Shown piece after piece: positions 1 through 7,809 of a DNA stretch of 64,000 nucleotides. Origin of the DNA: Metabacillus endolithicus. Its GTDB lineage: Bacteria > Bacillota > Bacilli > Bacillales > Bacillaceae. The stretch covers positions 4,880,001 through 4,944,000 of the forward strand of contig NZ_CP095550.1 of the NCBI RefSeq assembly GCF_023078335.1. The letters are read 5' to 3'. A program made the position numbers and the translations under genes. A model generated the notes under the pieces. The model searched no databases. It saw only the letters and a list, made by a program, of their open reading frames with translations, and was not told where the DNA came from. Each line of letters begins with the position of its first letter. The first letter of the stretch is position 1.

Positions 1-333
1 ATCTATTTCAGCTTCTGAAAGGCTAATCTTTTCAGAGCGTTCATTTCCTCTGCTAACTTGAGTGGTATTATTTGTTTTATGTGAAAGTGTCTTTACACTT
101 GGCTTATCCGAAGTATTAATAGTTTTATTAATAGTTGTATTAATTTGTTGGCCAACATAAATTAAATCAATGTTTTTAACATGCGGGTTTGCTTTTGCTA
201 GTTGATTTAATGATAGTCCATTCTTACGTGCGATTTCCGACATCGTGTCACCTTTTTCAACCGTATGTGCAAAAGTAGGTGCAGCGACAAACAGAGTGGT
301 CAGGAATGCTAGTAAAAAAAATAGTTTTTTCAC
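1..333 (-). CDS. LysM-domain secreted protein, N-terminal part (runs off the window)
   Basis: A GTG start at 333 follows an AGGAGG site at 341-346 (minus strand). The first ~23 residues are a signal peptide (KK, then a Leu/Phe-rich core, cleaved after PTFA). A single LysM domain follows, with the VEKGDT and IYVGQQI landmarks, then a Thr/Ser/Asn-rich linker. The last visible residues (SLSEAEID) resemble the beginning of the SleB/CwlJ hydrolase domain, whose members usually start with a SxxExxLLARLVYxEA-like stretch, so a spore-cortex or cell-wall hydrolase is the likeliest full product. The catalytic part lies outside the window, so that assignment is inference. LysM and secretion are visible directly. 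Confidence 0.8.
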   Translation of the reverse strand, partial: MKKLFFLLAFLTTLFVAAPTFAHTVEKGDTMSEIARKNGLSLNQLAKANPHVKNIDLIYVGQQINTTINKTINTSDKPSVKTLSHKTNNTTQVSRGNERSEKISLSEAEID

Positions 334-507
334 AATTAGTCCTCCTAGTAAATATCATTTTTTGAACTCTTGTCTTACTCATACCTATGTCCAAAAAAAT
401 TGAATAGTGTTACAATTTTATTACAGGAAGATTACAAGGAGCTGAAACACTGATATTTCATAGGATATACAGTCTTAAAATACATAAAAAAATAGAGGAA
501 GAAATAA

Positions 508-1626
508 ATGGAGAGAGAAAATCTAGAATTAGTTATAGAGTTACGTCATGAATTACATAAACATCCAGAGCTTTCCAACCATGAAGTATGGACAAAACAA
601 CATTTGATTTCATTTCTAAAAAGTTATACAAACCTTGAAATCGTTGACAAAGGAAAGTGGTTTTACGCTATATATCGAGCAGGACAAGATCGAGAAAACA
701 TTGCATTTCGAGCAGACTTTGACGCACTTCCAATCGAAGAAACGATTGTAATTCCTCATGCCTCACAGACACCGGGTGTATCTCACAAATGTGGTCATGA
801 CGGTCATTCAGCATCTTTAGCTGGATTAGCTCTTGAAATAGATCAAAAAGGAGCAGACAAAAATATTTTTTTCTTATTTCAACACGCTGAGGAAACTGGA
901 GATGGAGCGTTAGAATGCGTTTCTTTTATAAAGGAAAACAACATCCAAGAGATCTTTGCTTATCACAATATGAGTGGAATGGCTCATAATACGGTGAATG
1001 TTATAAACGGAACGGCTCACTGTGCGTCTAAAGGTATGACAATTTTTATGGAAGGAACTCCGGCACATGCTAGTCAGCCTGAAGATGGAATTAATCCTGC
1101 CTTTGCTATTGCAAAAATCATTGATACAATCGATGTTTTGACATCTGCCGAGCATAATAAAGGTATGGTTCTCTGTACTGTGGTACATGTTAAGATCGGT
1201 GAAAAAGCATTCGGGGTATCAGCAAGCAAGGGTGAACTGCTTTTGACGATTCGTGCTCTATATGAAGAAGACTTGGATAAACTGCAGCATAATCTTGAAG
1301 AACTAACATTATCGCTTGCAAAGCAATATGGACTAAAGGCGAGTTTTTTCTATAACGATGTTTTTCCTGAGACGGTTAATTATAAGGAGAGCTCAGATAA
1401 AATACGAGTTGTTTGTAAAAACAAAGGAATTAACCTTATGGAGATGAAGCAGGCGTTTCGTGCTTCTGAGGATTTTGGTCATTATTTAAAGGAAACGAAA
1501 GGAGCTATTTTCTATATCGGAAATGGGGAAGAGTATCCACCTATTCATACTGTTGAATATGATTTCAGAGACGACGTGATAGAAACGGCTGTTGAGCTAT
1601 TTAAGGGATTAATCGAAATTTGTTAA
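508..1626 (+). CDS. M20 family metallo-amidohydrolase (N-acyl amino acid hydrolase type)
   Basis: This 372-residue protein has the M20D layout. It opens with RHELHKHPELSNHE, followed by a metal-site FRADFDALP (67-75), the CGHDGHSA motif (95-102) that supplies metal ligands, and HAEETGDGA (126-134), which carries the catalytic Glu pair. The lid dimerisation domain is in the middle and a C-terminal ASEDFGHYL segment provides the last ligand region. Family members hydrolyse N-acyl amino acids, hippurate-like amides or IAA conjugates in the cytoplasm; the substrate cannot be read from sequence. The ATG at 508 follows GAGGAAG. A 4-OT gene begins 17 bases after the stop, so the two are probably co-transcribed. 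Confidence 0.88.
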   Translation: MERENLELVIELRHELHKHPELSNHEVWTKQHLISFLKSYTNLEIVDKGKWFYAIYRAGQDRENIAFRADFDALPIEETIVIPHASQTPGVSHKCGHDGHSASLAGLALEIDQKGADKNIFFLFQHAEETGDGALECVSFIKENNIQEIFAYHNMSGMAHNTVNVINGTAHCASKGMTIFMEGTPAHASQPEDGINPAFAIAKIIDTIDVLTSAEHNKGMVLCTVVHVKIGEKAFGVSASKGELLLTIRALYEEDLDKLQHNLEELTLSLAKQYGLKASFFYNDVFPETVNYKESSDKIRVVCKNKGINLMEMKQAFRASEDFGHYLKETKGAIFYIGNGEEYPPIHTVEYDFRDDVIETAVELFKGLIEIC

Positions 1627-1642
1627 TTTAGGAGGGTAAACC

Positions 1643-1855
1643 TTGCCTATTATAACCATAAAGTTAGCAAAAGGAAGATCAGTAAAACAAAAACAACAAT
1701 TTGTTGAATCAGTAACAAAGGAAGCAGCAAAACATCTAAACGTAAAAGAAGAATGGGTAACTGTTTTATTCGATGAATATGAACGAGAAAACTGGGCATC
1801 AAATGGACAGTTACATTCAATTAAATTTGGTGAAGGATTTGGGAAAGGAGAATGA
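1643..1855 (+). CDS. 4-oxalocrotonate tautomerase family protein
   Basis: This is a 70-residue protein with the 4-OT fold. Removal of the initiator leaves Pro-1 (MPIITIKLAKGRS), the general base of the superfamily. The central VKEEWVTVLFDEY segment fits the second beta strand and helix of these small homohexameric tautomerases. The start is TTG at 1643, well placed behind GGAGGG (1631-1636). It lies just downstream of the M20 hydrolase, so a joint role on a small organic acid or amide is possible but unproven. The usual partners of catabolic 4-OT (meta-cleavage genes) are absent. Confidence 0.88.
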   Translation: MPIITIKLAKGRSVKQKQQFVESVTKEAAKHLNVKEEWVTVLFDEYERENWASNGQLHSIKFGEGFGKGE

Positions 1856-1967
1856 AAAAAGAAGGGGAAGGATAACATTTTATTAAGAATCAATTTAAAA
1901 AATGAGTAAATTGTTTCAGTTAATGTTATAGTTAGAAAGACATTTTATAAGAGAGTGGGTGATGAAC

Positions 1968-2345
1968 ATGATTGAAATAAAAACATCTTCTCTCAGTGAT
2001 GGAGAATTTAATAGAGGAGTATTTGCTAAAACCAATATCAAAAAAGGCGAGCTTTTACATGAGGCACCTGTCATTTCTTATCCAAATGATCAGCATCAAC
2101 ATATAGAAAAAACGCTACTTGCTGATTATGCTTTTGAATATGGTATAAATCACACAGCTATTCTTCTAGGTTATGGAATGCTATTTAACCATTCTTATGA
2201 ACCTAATGCGATTTATGAGATTAATTTCGATAATCATACCTTTGATTTTTATGCTTATACTGATATACAAGCTGGAGATGAGATTTTAATAAACTATAAT
2301 GGTGATGTAGATGATAAAGAGCCATTGTGGTTTAATAAGGAGTAA
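1968..2345 (+). CDS. Small SET-domain protein (putative protein-lysine methyltransferase)
   Basis: A protein of about 125 residues that is almost entirely a SET domain. It has the early GVFAKTNIKKGELLHE segment (SET-N), the central GMLFNHSYEPNA (the NHS core of the cofactor pocket) and the closing AGDEILINYNGD, where the conserved Tyr sits. Compact SET proteins of this kind occur in bacilli; their substrates are mostly unknown. In-frame starts exist at 1959 (GTG), 1962 and 1968 (ATG). I chose 1968 because the GTGGGTGA ribosome site then has about 8 bases of spacing. The gene is followed by a strong terminator and is otherwise monocistronic. Confidence 0.78.
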   Translation: MIEIKTSSLSDGEFNRGVFAKTNIKKGELLHEAPVISYPNDQHQHIEKTLLADYAFEYGINHTAILLGYGMLFNHSYEPNAIYEINFDNHTFDFYAYTDIQAGDEILINYNGDVDDKEPLWFNKE

Positions 2346-2388
2346 TTTGTACGAATATTCCTTATTTGTTAATTGGTTAATTTATTAT

Positions 2389-2427
2389 GTGAACCTTTCC
2401 TATAGAGGAATAGGTTCACTTTTTTTT
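2389..2427 (+). terminator. Rho-independent terminator after the SET gene
   Basis: GTGAACCT pairs with AGGTTCAC, extended by TTCC/GGAA across a one-base bulge, and is followed directly by eight T residues (2420-2427). Confidence 0.9.
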
Positions 2428-2435
2428 AGAGTGGG

Positions 2436-2488
2436 TTTGTTGTAGCCCATTTTATTTTATAATAAAGTAAGACTACCGAATGGTTGGT
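2436..2488 (+). promoter_or_regulatory. Promoter and TetR-type operator of the first tetR gene
   Basis: A TATAAT (2458-2463) has a weak -35 TTTGTT 16 bases upstream (2436-2441). Just past the expected start lies ACCGA-ATGG-TTGGT (2475-2488), an imperfect inverted repeat. The same element in a better form, ACCGA-ACGG-TCGGT, is found at 4033-4046 upstream of the hydrolase/SDR operon. Sharing of an element placed over +1 at both sites points to autorepression plus control of the operon by the TetR protein encoded here. This is inference from pattern. Confidence 0.65.
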
Positions 2489-2506
2489 TGGAAAGGAGCG
2501 GGATTG

Positions 2507-3115
2507 ATGGTATCAACGAAAGTAAACATCAAGAAGGTTGCGTTGTCACTATTCGCAACATATGGGTATGCAGGTACATCCATGAAAAATATTTCCGATG
2601 GTGTTGGAATTAGTAAAGCATCTCTTTATTCTCATTTTTCAGGCAAGGAGGATATTCTTTTTGCAGTGTATGAGGATTTGGTTGAGGATTATATTCAACT
2701 TCATAACAGATTGTTCGATGAAGCGAAAAATATGCTAGTTTCAGATCAGCTTGAGCATTTATTCAAGGGATACATATTACATTATTATCAAAACAGAGAA
2801 ATACAAGCATTTTGGGAGCAGGTGACGTTTTTAACCCCTCCTGAAATAAGGGAGAAAATCTTAAGTAATTTAGCTGAAATTGATCAACCCATTCATGATA
2901 AAATGGTGGGAATTTTTAAACAAGCGATGGATCAGCAGCTCATTCGTAAAGATCACCCTACAAAAATGGTTGTTTCTTTCCGATCAATGAGAGACGGATT
3001 GTTAAAATGGATGCTCATTATTCCAAAAATAAAGGTGGACCTTGTTTCGTCCTTCTGGTCAGATTATTGGTGTGGTTTAGAAACGAGGAATACCAAAGAA
3101 AATGGCGAAATTTAA
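2507..3115 (+). CDS. TetR/AcrR family transcriptional regulator
   Basis: A 202-residue regulator. Its N-terminal helix-turn-helix spans about residues 15-50 (FATYGYAGTSMKNIS, then GVGISKASLYSHFSGKEDIL, the typical TetR recognition helix). The C-terminal ligand domain is helical and ends with a Trp-rich segment. The ATG at 2507 follows AAAGGAG with 8 bases of spacing; an in-frame ATG at 2480 would overlap the operator and lacks a ribosome site. The operator-like element at 2475-2488 recurs at 4033-4046 before the zinc-ribbon/hydrolase/SDR operon, which is the likely target. The ligand is unknown. Confidence 0.88.
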   Translation: MVSTKVNIKKVALSLFATYGYAGTSMKNISDGVGISKASLYSHFSGKEDILFAVYEDLVEDYIQLHNRLFDEAKNMLVSDQLEHLFKGYILHYYQNREIQAFWEQVTFLTPPEIREKILSNLAEIDQPIHDKMVGIFKQAMDQQLIRKDHPTKMVVSFRSMRDGLLKWMLIIPKIKVDLVSSFWSDYWCGLETRNTKENGEI

Positions 3116-3116
3116 A

Positions 3117-3144
3117 AAGTCTGAGAACTAAACAACTCAGACTT
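3117..3144 (+). terminator. Hairpin after tetR
   Basis: A perfect 9-bp stem, AAGTCTGAG/CTCAGACTT, with a 10-base loop directly after the stop codon. The following tract (ATTCAT) is T-poor, so termination may be partial. Confidence 0.6.
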
Positions 3145-3238
3145 ATTCATACATAAAAAATTTCTATATCTATCTATTATTGTTAAATTTATCCTGTATA
3201 ATGTATTGGAAAGATAGTTTGATGTTTAAGGAGAACAT

Positions 3239-3922
3239 ATGAAAAAAGAGAATAAGTGGAAAATGCTACTATCACCCGTTATTTTTGATCGCTATTCTAA
3301 GAGTGATATTTTTGTTGGACTAGGAATCACAACCTTTGCTATGGCTGGTATCTTTATAACAAGTCTATTTTTTGGTCTTATAGAAATTACTAATGTTGGT
3401 TTTGATGCCAGAATGATAGGCTATTATACAGGATTAATCTTTCTATCAGCAGGTTATGAAGAGTTAATTTTCAGGTGCATCCTTCTTACCATTTTAATAA
3501 AGGTTTTAAAAAAATCATGGATTGCCTTACTAATTACATCGATTTATTTTGGATATGTTCATCTTGACAATGATTATGCGACAGTTTTGTCTGCTGTGAG
3601 TAACGGAATTGGCGGTATTATGTATGGACTAGCGTTTCTTTTTACACGAAAAATATGGTTACCATGGGCACTGCATTTTGCCTGGAATTATTTACAAGCA
3701 CCTATATTGGGTTTTCCAGTAAGTGGGTTTGAAGTACAAGGAATTATAAGCTTAAAACTACTTGATCACTCATGGCTTTCCGGCGGATTTTATGGGCCGG
3801 AGGGAGGTATTGTAGGAATCTCTTTTCGTTTCGTTGTGATTGGCCTTGTCGTTTTTTGGATTAAAAAATCAAGGGGAAAAGTAAAGAAAAAAATAATTGA
3901 ACAAGACTATATACCAGCTTAA
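3239..3922 (+). CDS. CPBP family intramembrane metalloprotease
   Basis: A 227-residue multi-span membrane protein with the three CPBP (Abi/CAAX-type) motifs: EELIFR (74-79), FGYVH (104-108) and HFAWN (146-150). These supply the catalytic Glu and the metal-binding His residues within the membrane. Family members process prenylated or bacteriocin-related peptides or act in immunity to self-made peptides; no bacteriocin gene is visible nearby. The ATG at 3239 follows AAGGAG with 5 bases of spacing. It is a single gene ending in a strong terminator. Confidence 0.87.
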   Translation: MKKENKWKMLLSPVIFDRYSKSDIFVGLGITTFAMAGIFITSLFFGLIEITNVGFDARMIGYYTGLIFLSAGYEELIFRCILLTILIKVLKKSWIALLITSIYFGYVHLDNDYATVLSAVSNGIGGIMYGLAFLFTRKIWLPWALHFAWNYLQAPILGFPVSGFEVQGIISLKLLDHSWLSGGFYGPEGGIVGISFRFVVIGLVVFWIKKSRGKVKKKIIEQDYIPA

Positions 3923-3924
3923 TG

Positions 3925-3956
3925 AAAGAGACCATCGATGGTCTCTTTATTTTTTA
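3925..3956 (+). terminator. Rho-independent terminator after the CPBP gene
   Basis: The self-complementary AGAGACCATCGATGGTCTCT is followed by TTATTTTTT. Confidence 0.88.
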
Positions 3957-3996
3957 GGAAAATATTTGAATAAAATGTGAAAAGTTGTATTTTATA

Positions 3997-4046
3997 TTGC
4001 TTTTGATATGGAATTAATTGTATGATTTAACTACCGAACGGTCGGT
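3997..4046 (+). promoter_or_regulatory. Promoter with TetR-type operator for the hydrolase/SDR operon
   Basis: TTGCTT (3997-4002) and TATGAT (4021-4026) are 18 bases apart. The perfect inverted repeat ACCGA-ACGG-TCGGT (4033-4046) sits at the expected transcription start. It is the better copy of the element at 2475-2488 in front of the tetR gene. Confidence 0.65.
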
Positions 4047-4094
4047 TGGTTAATTAGTATTAGTAAAAAACAATATGTTAAGAGGTGATTTGCC

Positions 4095-4268
4095 TTGATT
4101 TTTTATGAATGTATTTGTTCCAGTTGCAAGGAAATGTTTACTGTTTATGAAAATCAATTGGAATATAAAACAATTAAACGAAATCCTTCAGGAACTCATT
4201 TGTGTTCTGATTGCAAATTTGAAATTGAGCTTGAGGCGAAAAGAGCTTTAGGAGGTTCTATATCATAA
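4095..4268 (+). CDS. Small zinc-ribbon-like protein (57 aa)
   Basis: A short gene with a TTG start at 4095 behind AGAGGTGAT (spacing about 6). The protein carries CxCxxC near its start (residues 6-11) and a CSDC pair near residue 40, a likely zinc ribbon. The intervening KTIKRNPSGTHLC stretch recalls the LRNRPxHTYxC pattern of the small DUF2197/YlaI-like Bacillus proteins, but I would not claim membership. It is the first gene behind the TetR-type operator at 4033-4046, so it is probably co-expressed with the hydrolase and SDR genes. Function unknown. Confidence 0.6.
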   Translation: MIFYECICSSCKEMFTVYENQLEYKTIKRNPSGTHLCSDCKFEIELEAKRALGGSIS

Positions 4269-4419
4269 TGAAGAGTAATGACAATGTATAAAGGAAGTTT
4301 GTTTAGTAGAAAAACCTCGTAAATCAAGCTAACACTTATCTTTACCGCGTGGAGGCAACGTTTATAGCAACTTATAAAAAAACGAAAATACATTTTTGTC
4401 GATAAAAGGAGAGTAAAAG

Positions 4420-5133
4420 ATGAGTACATTTATTTTGGTACATGGAGCATTTAGTGGAGCATGGTGCTGGAAGAAAGTTATTCCTTTACTAGAATTACAT
4501 GGTCATAGAGTACTGGCAGTTGATTTACCTTCACATGGAGAAGATCTTACACCTGTTTCAACAGTAACTCTTGAGCATTATACAAATCATTTGCAGCGTG
4601 TAATAGAGAATGAACCTAGCGATGTTATTGTAGTTGGACACAGTTTAGGAGGACTTGTTATATCACAAACAGCTGAACGTATTCCAACAAAAATAAAATC
4701 TCTTGTTTATATAGCAGCATTATTACCGGAAAACGGACAATCATTTTTACAGATGAATGAAAAAAATGCTCAGGCACTTCCACTGCCAATAACGATGAGT
4801 GAAGACCAAACACATTTTAAGCTTGATGTTAGCTCAATACGCGACAATTTTTATGGAGAATCATCTGAAGAAGATGTTCGGTATGCCAAATCAAAACATG
4901 GTGATCAACCACTCGCACCTTTTGTAACTCCTGTTATGTTATCGGATGAAAACTATGGCTCTATTAAACGTTACTATATTGAAACTTTAAAAGATCACTC
5001 GCTTTCCATCTCTTTTCAGCGAGAAATGACTAAACAGGTTCCTTGTGAGAAGGTGTTTACTCTTGATACAGATCATTCTCCGTTTTTTTCAGATGTAACA
5101 AATTTAGTAAGTATATTAAATGAGTTGGGGTAG
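4420..5133 (+). CDS. Alpha/beta hydrolase (esterase/lactonase-like)
   Basis: A 237-residue alpha/beta hydrolase of the compact plant-esterase-like type. It has the oxyanion strand FILVHGAFSGAWCW (4-17), the nucleophile elbow GHSLGG with Ser75, and a C-terminal DTDHSPFF segment carrying the catalytic His. No signal peptide. The ATG at 4420 follows AAAGGAG. The SDR gene starts 5 bases after the stop, so the pair is translationally linked. With the TetR-type operator upstream, the operon looks like an inducible degradation or detoxification unit for an ester or ketone. The substrate is not determinable. Confidence 0.85.
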   Translation: MSTFILVHGAFSGAWCWKKVIPLLELHGHRVLAVDLPSHGEDLTPVSTVTLEHYTNHLQRVIENEPSDVIVVGHSLGGLVISQTAERIPTKIKSLVYIAALLPENGQSFLQMNEKNAQALPLPITMSEDQTHFKLDVSSIRDNFYGESSEEDVRYAKSKHGDQPLAPFVTPVMLSDENYGSIKRYYIETLKDHSLSISFQREMTKQVPCEKVFTLDTDHSPFFSDVTNLVSILNELG

Positions 5134-5138
5134 AAAGT

Positions 5139-5960
5139 ATGAAAAATATTTTTGAAAACAAAATAACAATTATTACAGGAGCTGCTTCAGGAATCGGACG
5201 TTCACTCGCTCAAGAAATGGCTTCAAGAGGTGCGGTCATTATTATTGCTGACCGAAACAAGACAGAAGGGGAAAAGGTGGCAGAATTTATTTCCCGAAAA
5301 AATGGAAAGGCTTATTTTCATCAAGTTGATGTGACAAATGAAAAGGAGGTTTATGATCTTGTTCATCATGTTTATGATACTCATGGCACACTAGATTATA
5401 TGTTTAATAACGCAGGAATCTCCTCGATGAGTGAGTTTGATGATCTAACATCAGAACAATGGAAGAAAATAATCGATATAAATGTTCTTGGAGTTGTTTA
5501 TGGATCTACAGCAGCGTATACAATTATGAAGAAACAAGGATACGGATATATCATCAATACCTCGTCTGCAGCTGCTTTTGGTCCAGCACCTCTGACCGCA
5601 GCATATGGTGCCACTAAACATGCTGTACTTGCACTCACTACCTCACTCCATTATGAAGCCGAAGCCTATGGAGTAAAGGTAAGTGCCGTATGTCCAGCAT
5701 TTGTAACAACACCTATAACCGATCATATGGAAATGAATAAGTTCGACCGAAATGTCTTTAGTCAAAATACTAAAAACTATATAAGCGCTGATAAATGTGC
5801 AAACATCATTTTGCAGGGAATAGAAAAAGAAAAGCTAATAATTACAACGATAGGCATGAAAAAAACAACCGATATTGTCTTCACCCTATTTCCGGGACTA
5901 CAAAGAAAGCTAATGAAGTATGTCGTAAAGGCGGGGAGAAAGGCTAAGGTACGGGATTAG
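5139..5960 (+). CDS. SDR family NAD(P)-dependent oxidoreductase
   Basis: A 273-residue classical short-chain dehydrogenase. It has the cofactor-binding TGAASGIG (13-20), NNAG (90-93), the catalytic Ser near 142-143 and YGATK with Tyr156 and Lys160. An Asp (IIADRN) at the end of the second beta strand favours NAD over NADP. The C-terminal ~50 residues are basic and contain VFTLFPGLQRKLMKYV, as in membrane-associated SDRs that handle lipophilic alcohols. It is the last gene of the TetR-controlled operon, and REP-like repeats follow directly. Confidence 0.88.
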   Translation: MKNIFENKITIITGAASGIGRSLAQEMASRGAVIIIADRNKTEGEKVAEFISRKNGKAYFHQVDVTNEKEVYDLVHHVYDTHGTLDYMFNNAGISSMSEFDDLTSEQWKKIIDINVLGVVYGSTAAYTIMKKQGYGYIINTSSAAAFGPAPLTAAYGATKHAVLALTTSLHYEAEAYGVKVSAVCPAFVTTPITDHMEMNKFDRNVFSQNTKNYISADKCANIILQGIEKEKLIITTIGMKKTTDIVFTLFPGLQRKLMKYVVKAGRKAKVRD

Positions 5961-5962
5961 GC

Positions 5963-6052
5963 GTGGTGCCTGTCACTTCCCGAATTTTCTTGTTTCATGA
6001 GTGTTTCACGGAACGGTGGGGTGCCTGTCACTTCCCGTTTTTTCTTGTTTCA
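5963..6052. repeat. Two tandem REP-like elements
   Basis: Two copies of a dispersed intergenic element (5963-5997 and 6016-6052). Both read GTGGxGCCTGTCACTTCCCG followed by a T-rich TTTTCTTGTTTCA tail. Related copies occur at 6485-6504, 11367-11400 and 11981-12030. Confidence 0.75.
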
Positions 6053-6158
6053 CGGAACCAAATAGAGTTCTTTCTCTATGCAATGTTTTTCATTGTATTT
6101 ATTTAGCATGAAAGTGGTATAATCTTCAAGTAGATTAGACTTAGGAGATGACACAAAA

Positions 6159-6380
6159 ATGGCAAATATAAAATTTGACATTCAACAAAATTTAGGTATT
6201 ATATCCGAAGGTGCGAAAGGGTGGAAGAAGGAATTTAATCTTATTAGCTGGAATGGCCGAGATCCCAAATATGATATACGTGATTGGGATGAACAACACG
6301 AAAAAATGGGGAAAGGCGTTACACTTTCTAAAGAAGAAATCATTCAGCTTAGAGAAATCTTAAATGGAATAGAATTATAG
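6159..6380 (+). CDS. YdbC-like PC4-domain ssDNA-binding protein
   Basis: A 73-residue protein matching the compact bacterial PC4-like family (YdbC). It has an N-terminal GIISEGAKGWKKEFNLISWNG strand region, the conserved KYDIRDW segment and an acidic C-terminal helix ending EEIIQLREIL. Members bind single-stranded DNA as homodimers and may assist transcription or repair. The ATG at 6159 has AGGAG a few bases upstream. The gene appears monocistronic. Confidence 0.85.
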   Translation: MANIKFDIQQNLGIISEGAKGWKKEFNLISWNGRDPKYDIRDWDEQHEKMGKGVTLSKEEIIQLREILNGIEL

Positions 6381-6390
6381 TAAATACACT

Positions 6391-6430
6391 TTAAGAACTA
6401 GTATGCATTAGATACAGGTTCTTAATTTTT
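6391..6430 (+). terminator. Terminator after the YdbC-like gene
   Basis: TTAAGAAC(T) pairs with (A)GGTTCTTAA across a 16-17-base loop and is followed by TTTTT. Confidence 0.65.
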
Positions 6431-6484
6431 GTTTTTACAGGAGAACATCTTGAATGTTGTCAAGGCAAAAATTACGACAAATAT

Positions 6485-6504
6485 CGGGTGGTGACAGGCA
6501 CCCG
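6485..6504. repeat. REP-like element, short inverted copy
   Basis: CGGGTG-GTGACAGG-CACCCG is the palindromic head of the same repeat family, here in inverse orientation and without the T-rich tail. It ends about 2 bases before the AAAGGAGAG ribosome site of the efflux gene, so it forms part of that mRNA leader. Confidence 0.65.
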
Positions 6505-6518
6505 AAAGGAGAGACATC

Positions 6519-7769
6519 ATGAATAATTTAACCGGTTCAAAACGTTTACAACTGGGATTGCTTTTAGGTTCATTAAATTTATTGGGTCCATTTACGATTG
6601 ATATGTATTTGCCGTCATTTCCTACTATTGTAGAGGATTATCATACAAATGCATCTCTTGTACAAATTAGCTTAACAACATGTTTATTAGGTTTAGGTCT
6701 AGGACAATTGGTTATTGGTCCGATGAGTGATGTACAAGGTCGACGGAAACCCTTACTTATTTTCATTATTCTTTATTTACTTGCATCACTAACTTGTGCA
6801 ATATCTCCAAACATTTATATGTTTATTGCTTCAAGGTTTGTCCAAGGTTTTGCAGCAGCAGGTGGTCTTGTTATTTCACGAGCTGTTGTTCGGGACCTTT
6901 ATAGCGGAAAAGAATTGACTAAGTTTTTTGCCCTATTAATGTTAGTTGGTAATCTAGGTCCGATCGTTGCGCCAATTGTAGGTGGTGGGATTTTGGCTTT
7001 TACAAACTGGACAGGTGTATTTTTTGTTTTAGCATGTGTAGGATTAATTTTATTCCTAACTGTAACATGGAAACTTGAAGAAACATTACCGGTCGAAAAA
7101 CGTGTTCCAAGTAATTTTAAACAGGTGGTCAAAAATTTTGGCTCTCTATTAAAGGATCGCCAATTCGCAGGCTATGCTCTCACACAAGGGTTTATCATCG
7201 CTGGTATTTTTGCCTACGTATCTGGTATTCCGTTTGTCTATCAAAATATTTATGGTGTCACCCCACAGCAGTTTAGCTTCTTATTTGGAGTAAACGGAAT
7301 CGCTTTGATCATCGGAAGTCAGTCAGTTGGACGGTTAAACGATATAATTTCTGAAAAAACATTTTTAAAAATTGGATTAATTTTATCTAACACAGCAGGA
7401 GCGCTATTACTAATAGCACTGCTTTTTAAAGCGCCAATCGTAGCTGTTGCCATTCCTATTTTCTTTTTGGTTGCTTCAATCGGGATTATTTCAACAACAT
7501 CATTCGCACTAGCAATGGATACACAAGGTCATATAGCAGGTAGTGCTTCTGCGCTTCTTGGACTTTTACCATTTGTCCTTGGCTCATTAACAGCGCCGTT
7601 AGTTGGTATCGCTGGAGAATACAATGCTATTCCAATGGGTATTGTGATCTTTTCTGCGAGCTTTTTAGCTTTCTTATCCTATTTTGGGTTAGTTAGAAAA
7701 GTTCTCGGTAAAAGTTCAAACTGCAAAGTAAGGTATATTCTTTTGATTCTTCCTAAAAATTTAGTATAG
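6519..7769 (+). CDS. Bcr/CflA-type MFS drug efflux transporter
   Basis: A 416-residue protein with 12 predicted membrane segments. The DHA1 Bcr/CflA hallmarks are the N-terminal GPFTIDMYLPSFP, the loop motif GPMSDVQGRRKP between segments 2 and 3, and the helix-5 motif GNLGPIVAPIVGG. Members export drugs such as bicyclomycin or chloramphenicol by proton antiport; the actual substrate is unknown. The start at 6519 follows AAAGGAGAG, right behind a REP-like palindrome. The last ~20 residues (after GLVRKVLGK) are an unusual hydrophobic tail that may reflect a small 3-prime alteration. Confidence 0.87.
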   Translation: MNNLTGSKRLQLGLLLGSLNLLGPFTIDMYLPSFPTIVEDYHTNASLVQISLTTCLLGLGLGQLVIGPMSDVQGRRKPLLIFIILYLLASLTCAISPNIYMFIASRFVQGFAAAGGLVISRAVVRDLYSGKELTKFFALLMLVGNLGPIVAPIVGGGILAFTNWTGVFFVLACVGLILFLTVTWKLEETLPVEKRVPSNFKQVVKNFGSLLKDRQFAGYALTQGFIIAGIFAYVSGIPFVYQNIYGVTPQQFSFLFGVNGIALIIGSQSVGRLNDIISEKTFLKIGLILSNTAGALLLIALLFKAPIVAVAIPIFFLVASIGIISTTSFALAMDTQGHIAGSASALLGLLPFVLGSLTAPLVGIAGEYNAIPMGIVIFSASFLAFLSYFGLVRKVLGKSSNCKVRYILLILPKNLV

Positions 7770-7809
7770 TTAGATTGACGGTTAAACTAACATATAGGAG
7801 TGATGGTAG

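Noticed and set aside
2480..2506. Upstream ATG start of the first TetR gene
   Set aside because: It lies within the operator palindrome and lacks a ribosome site; the ATG at 2507 has AAAGGAG with correct spacing.
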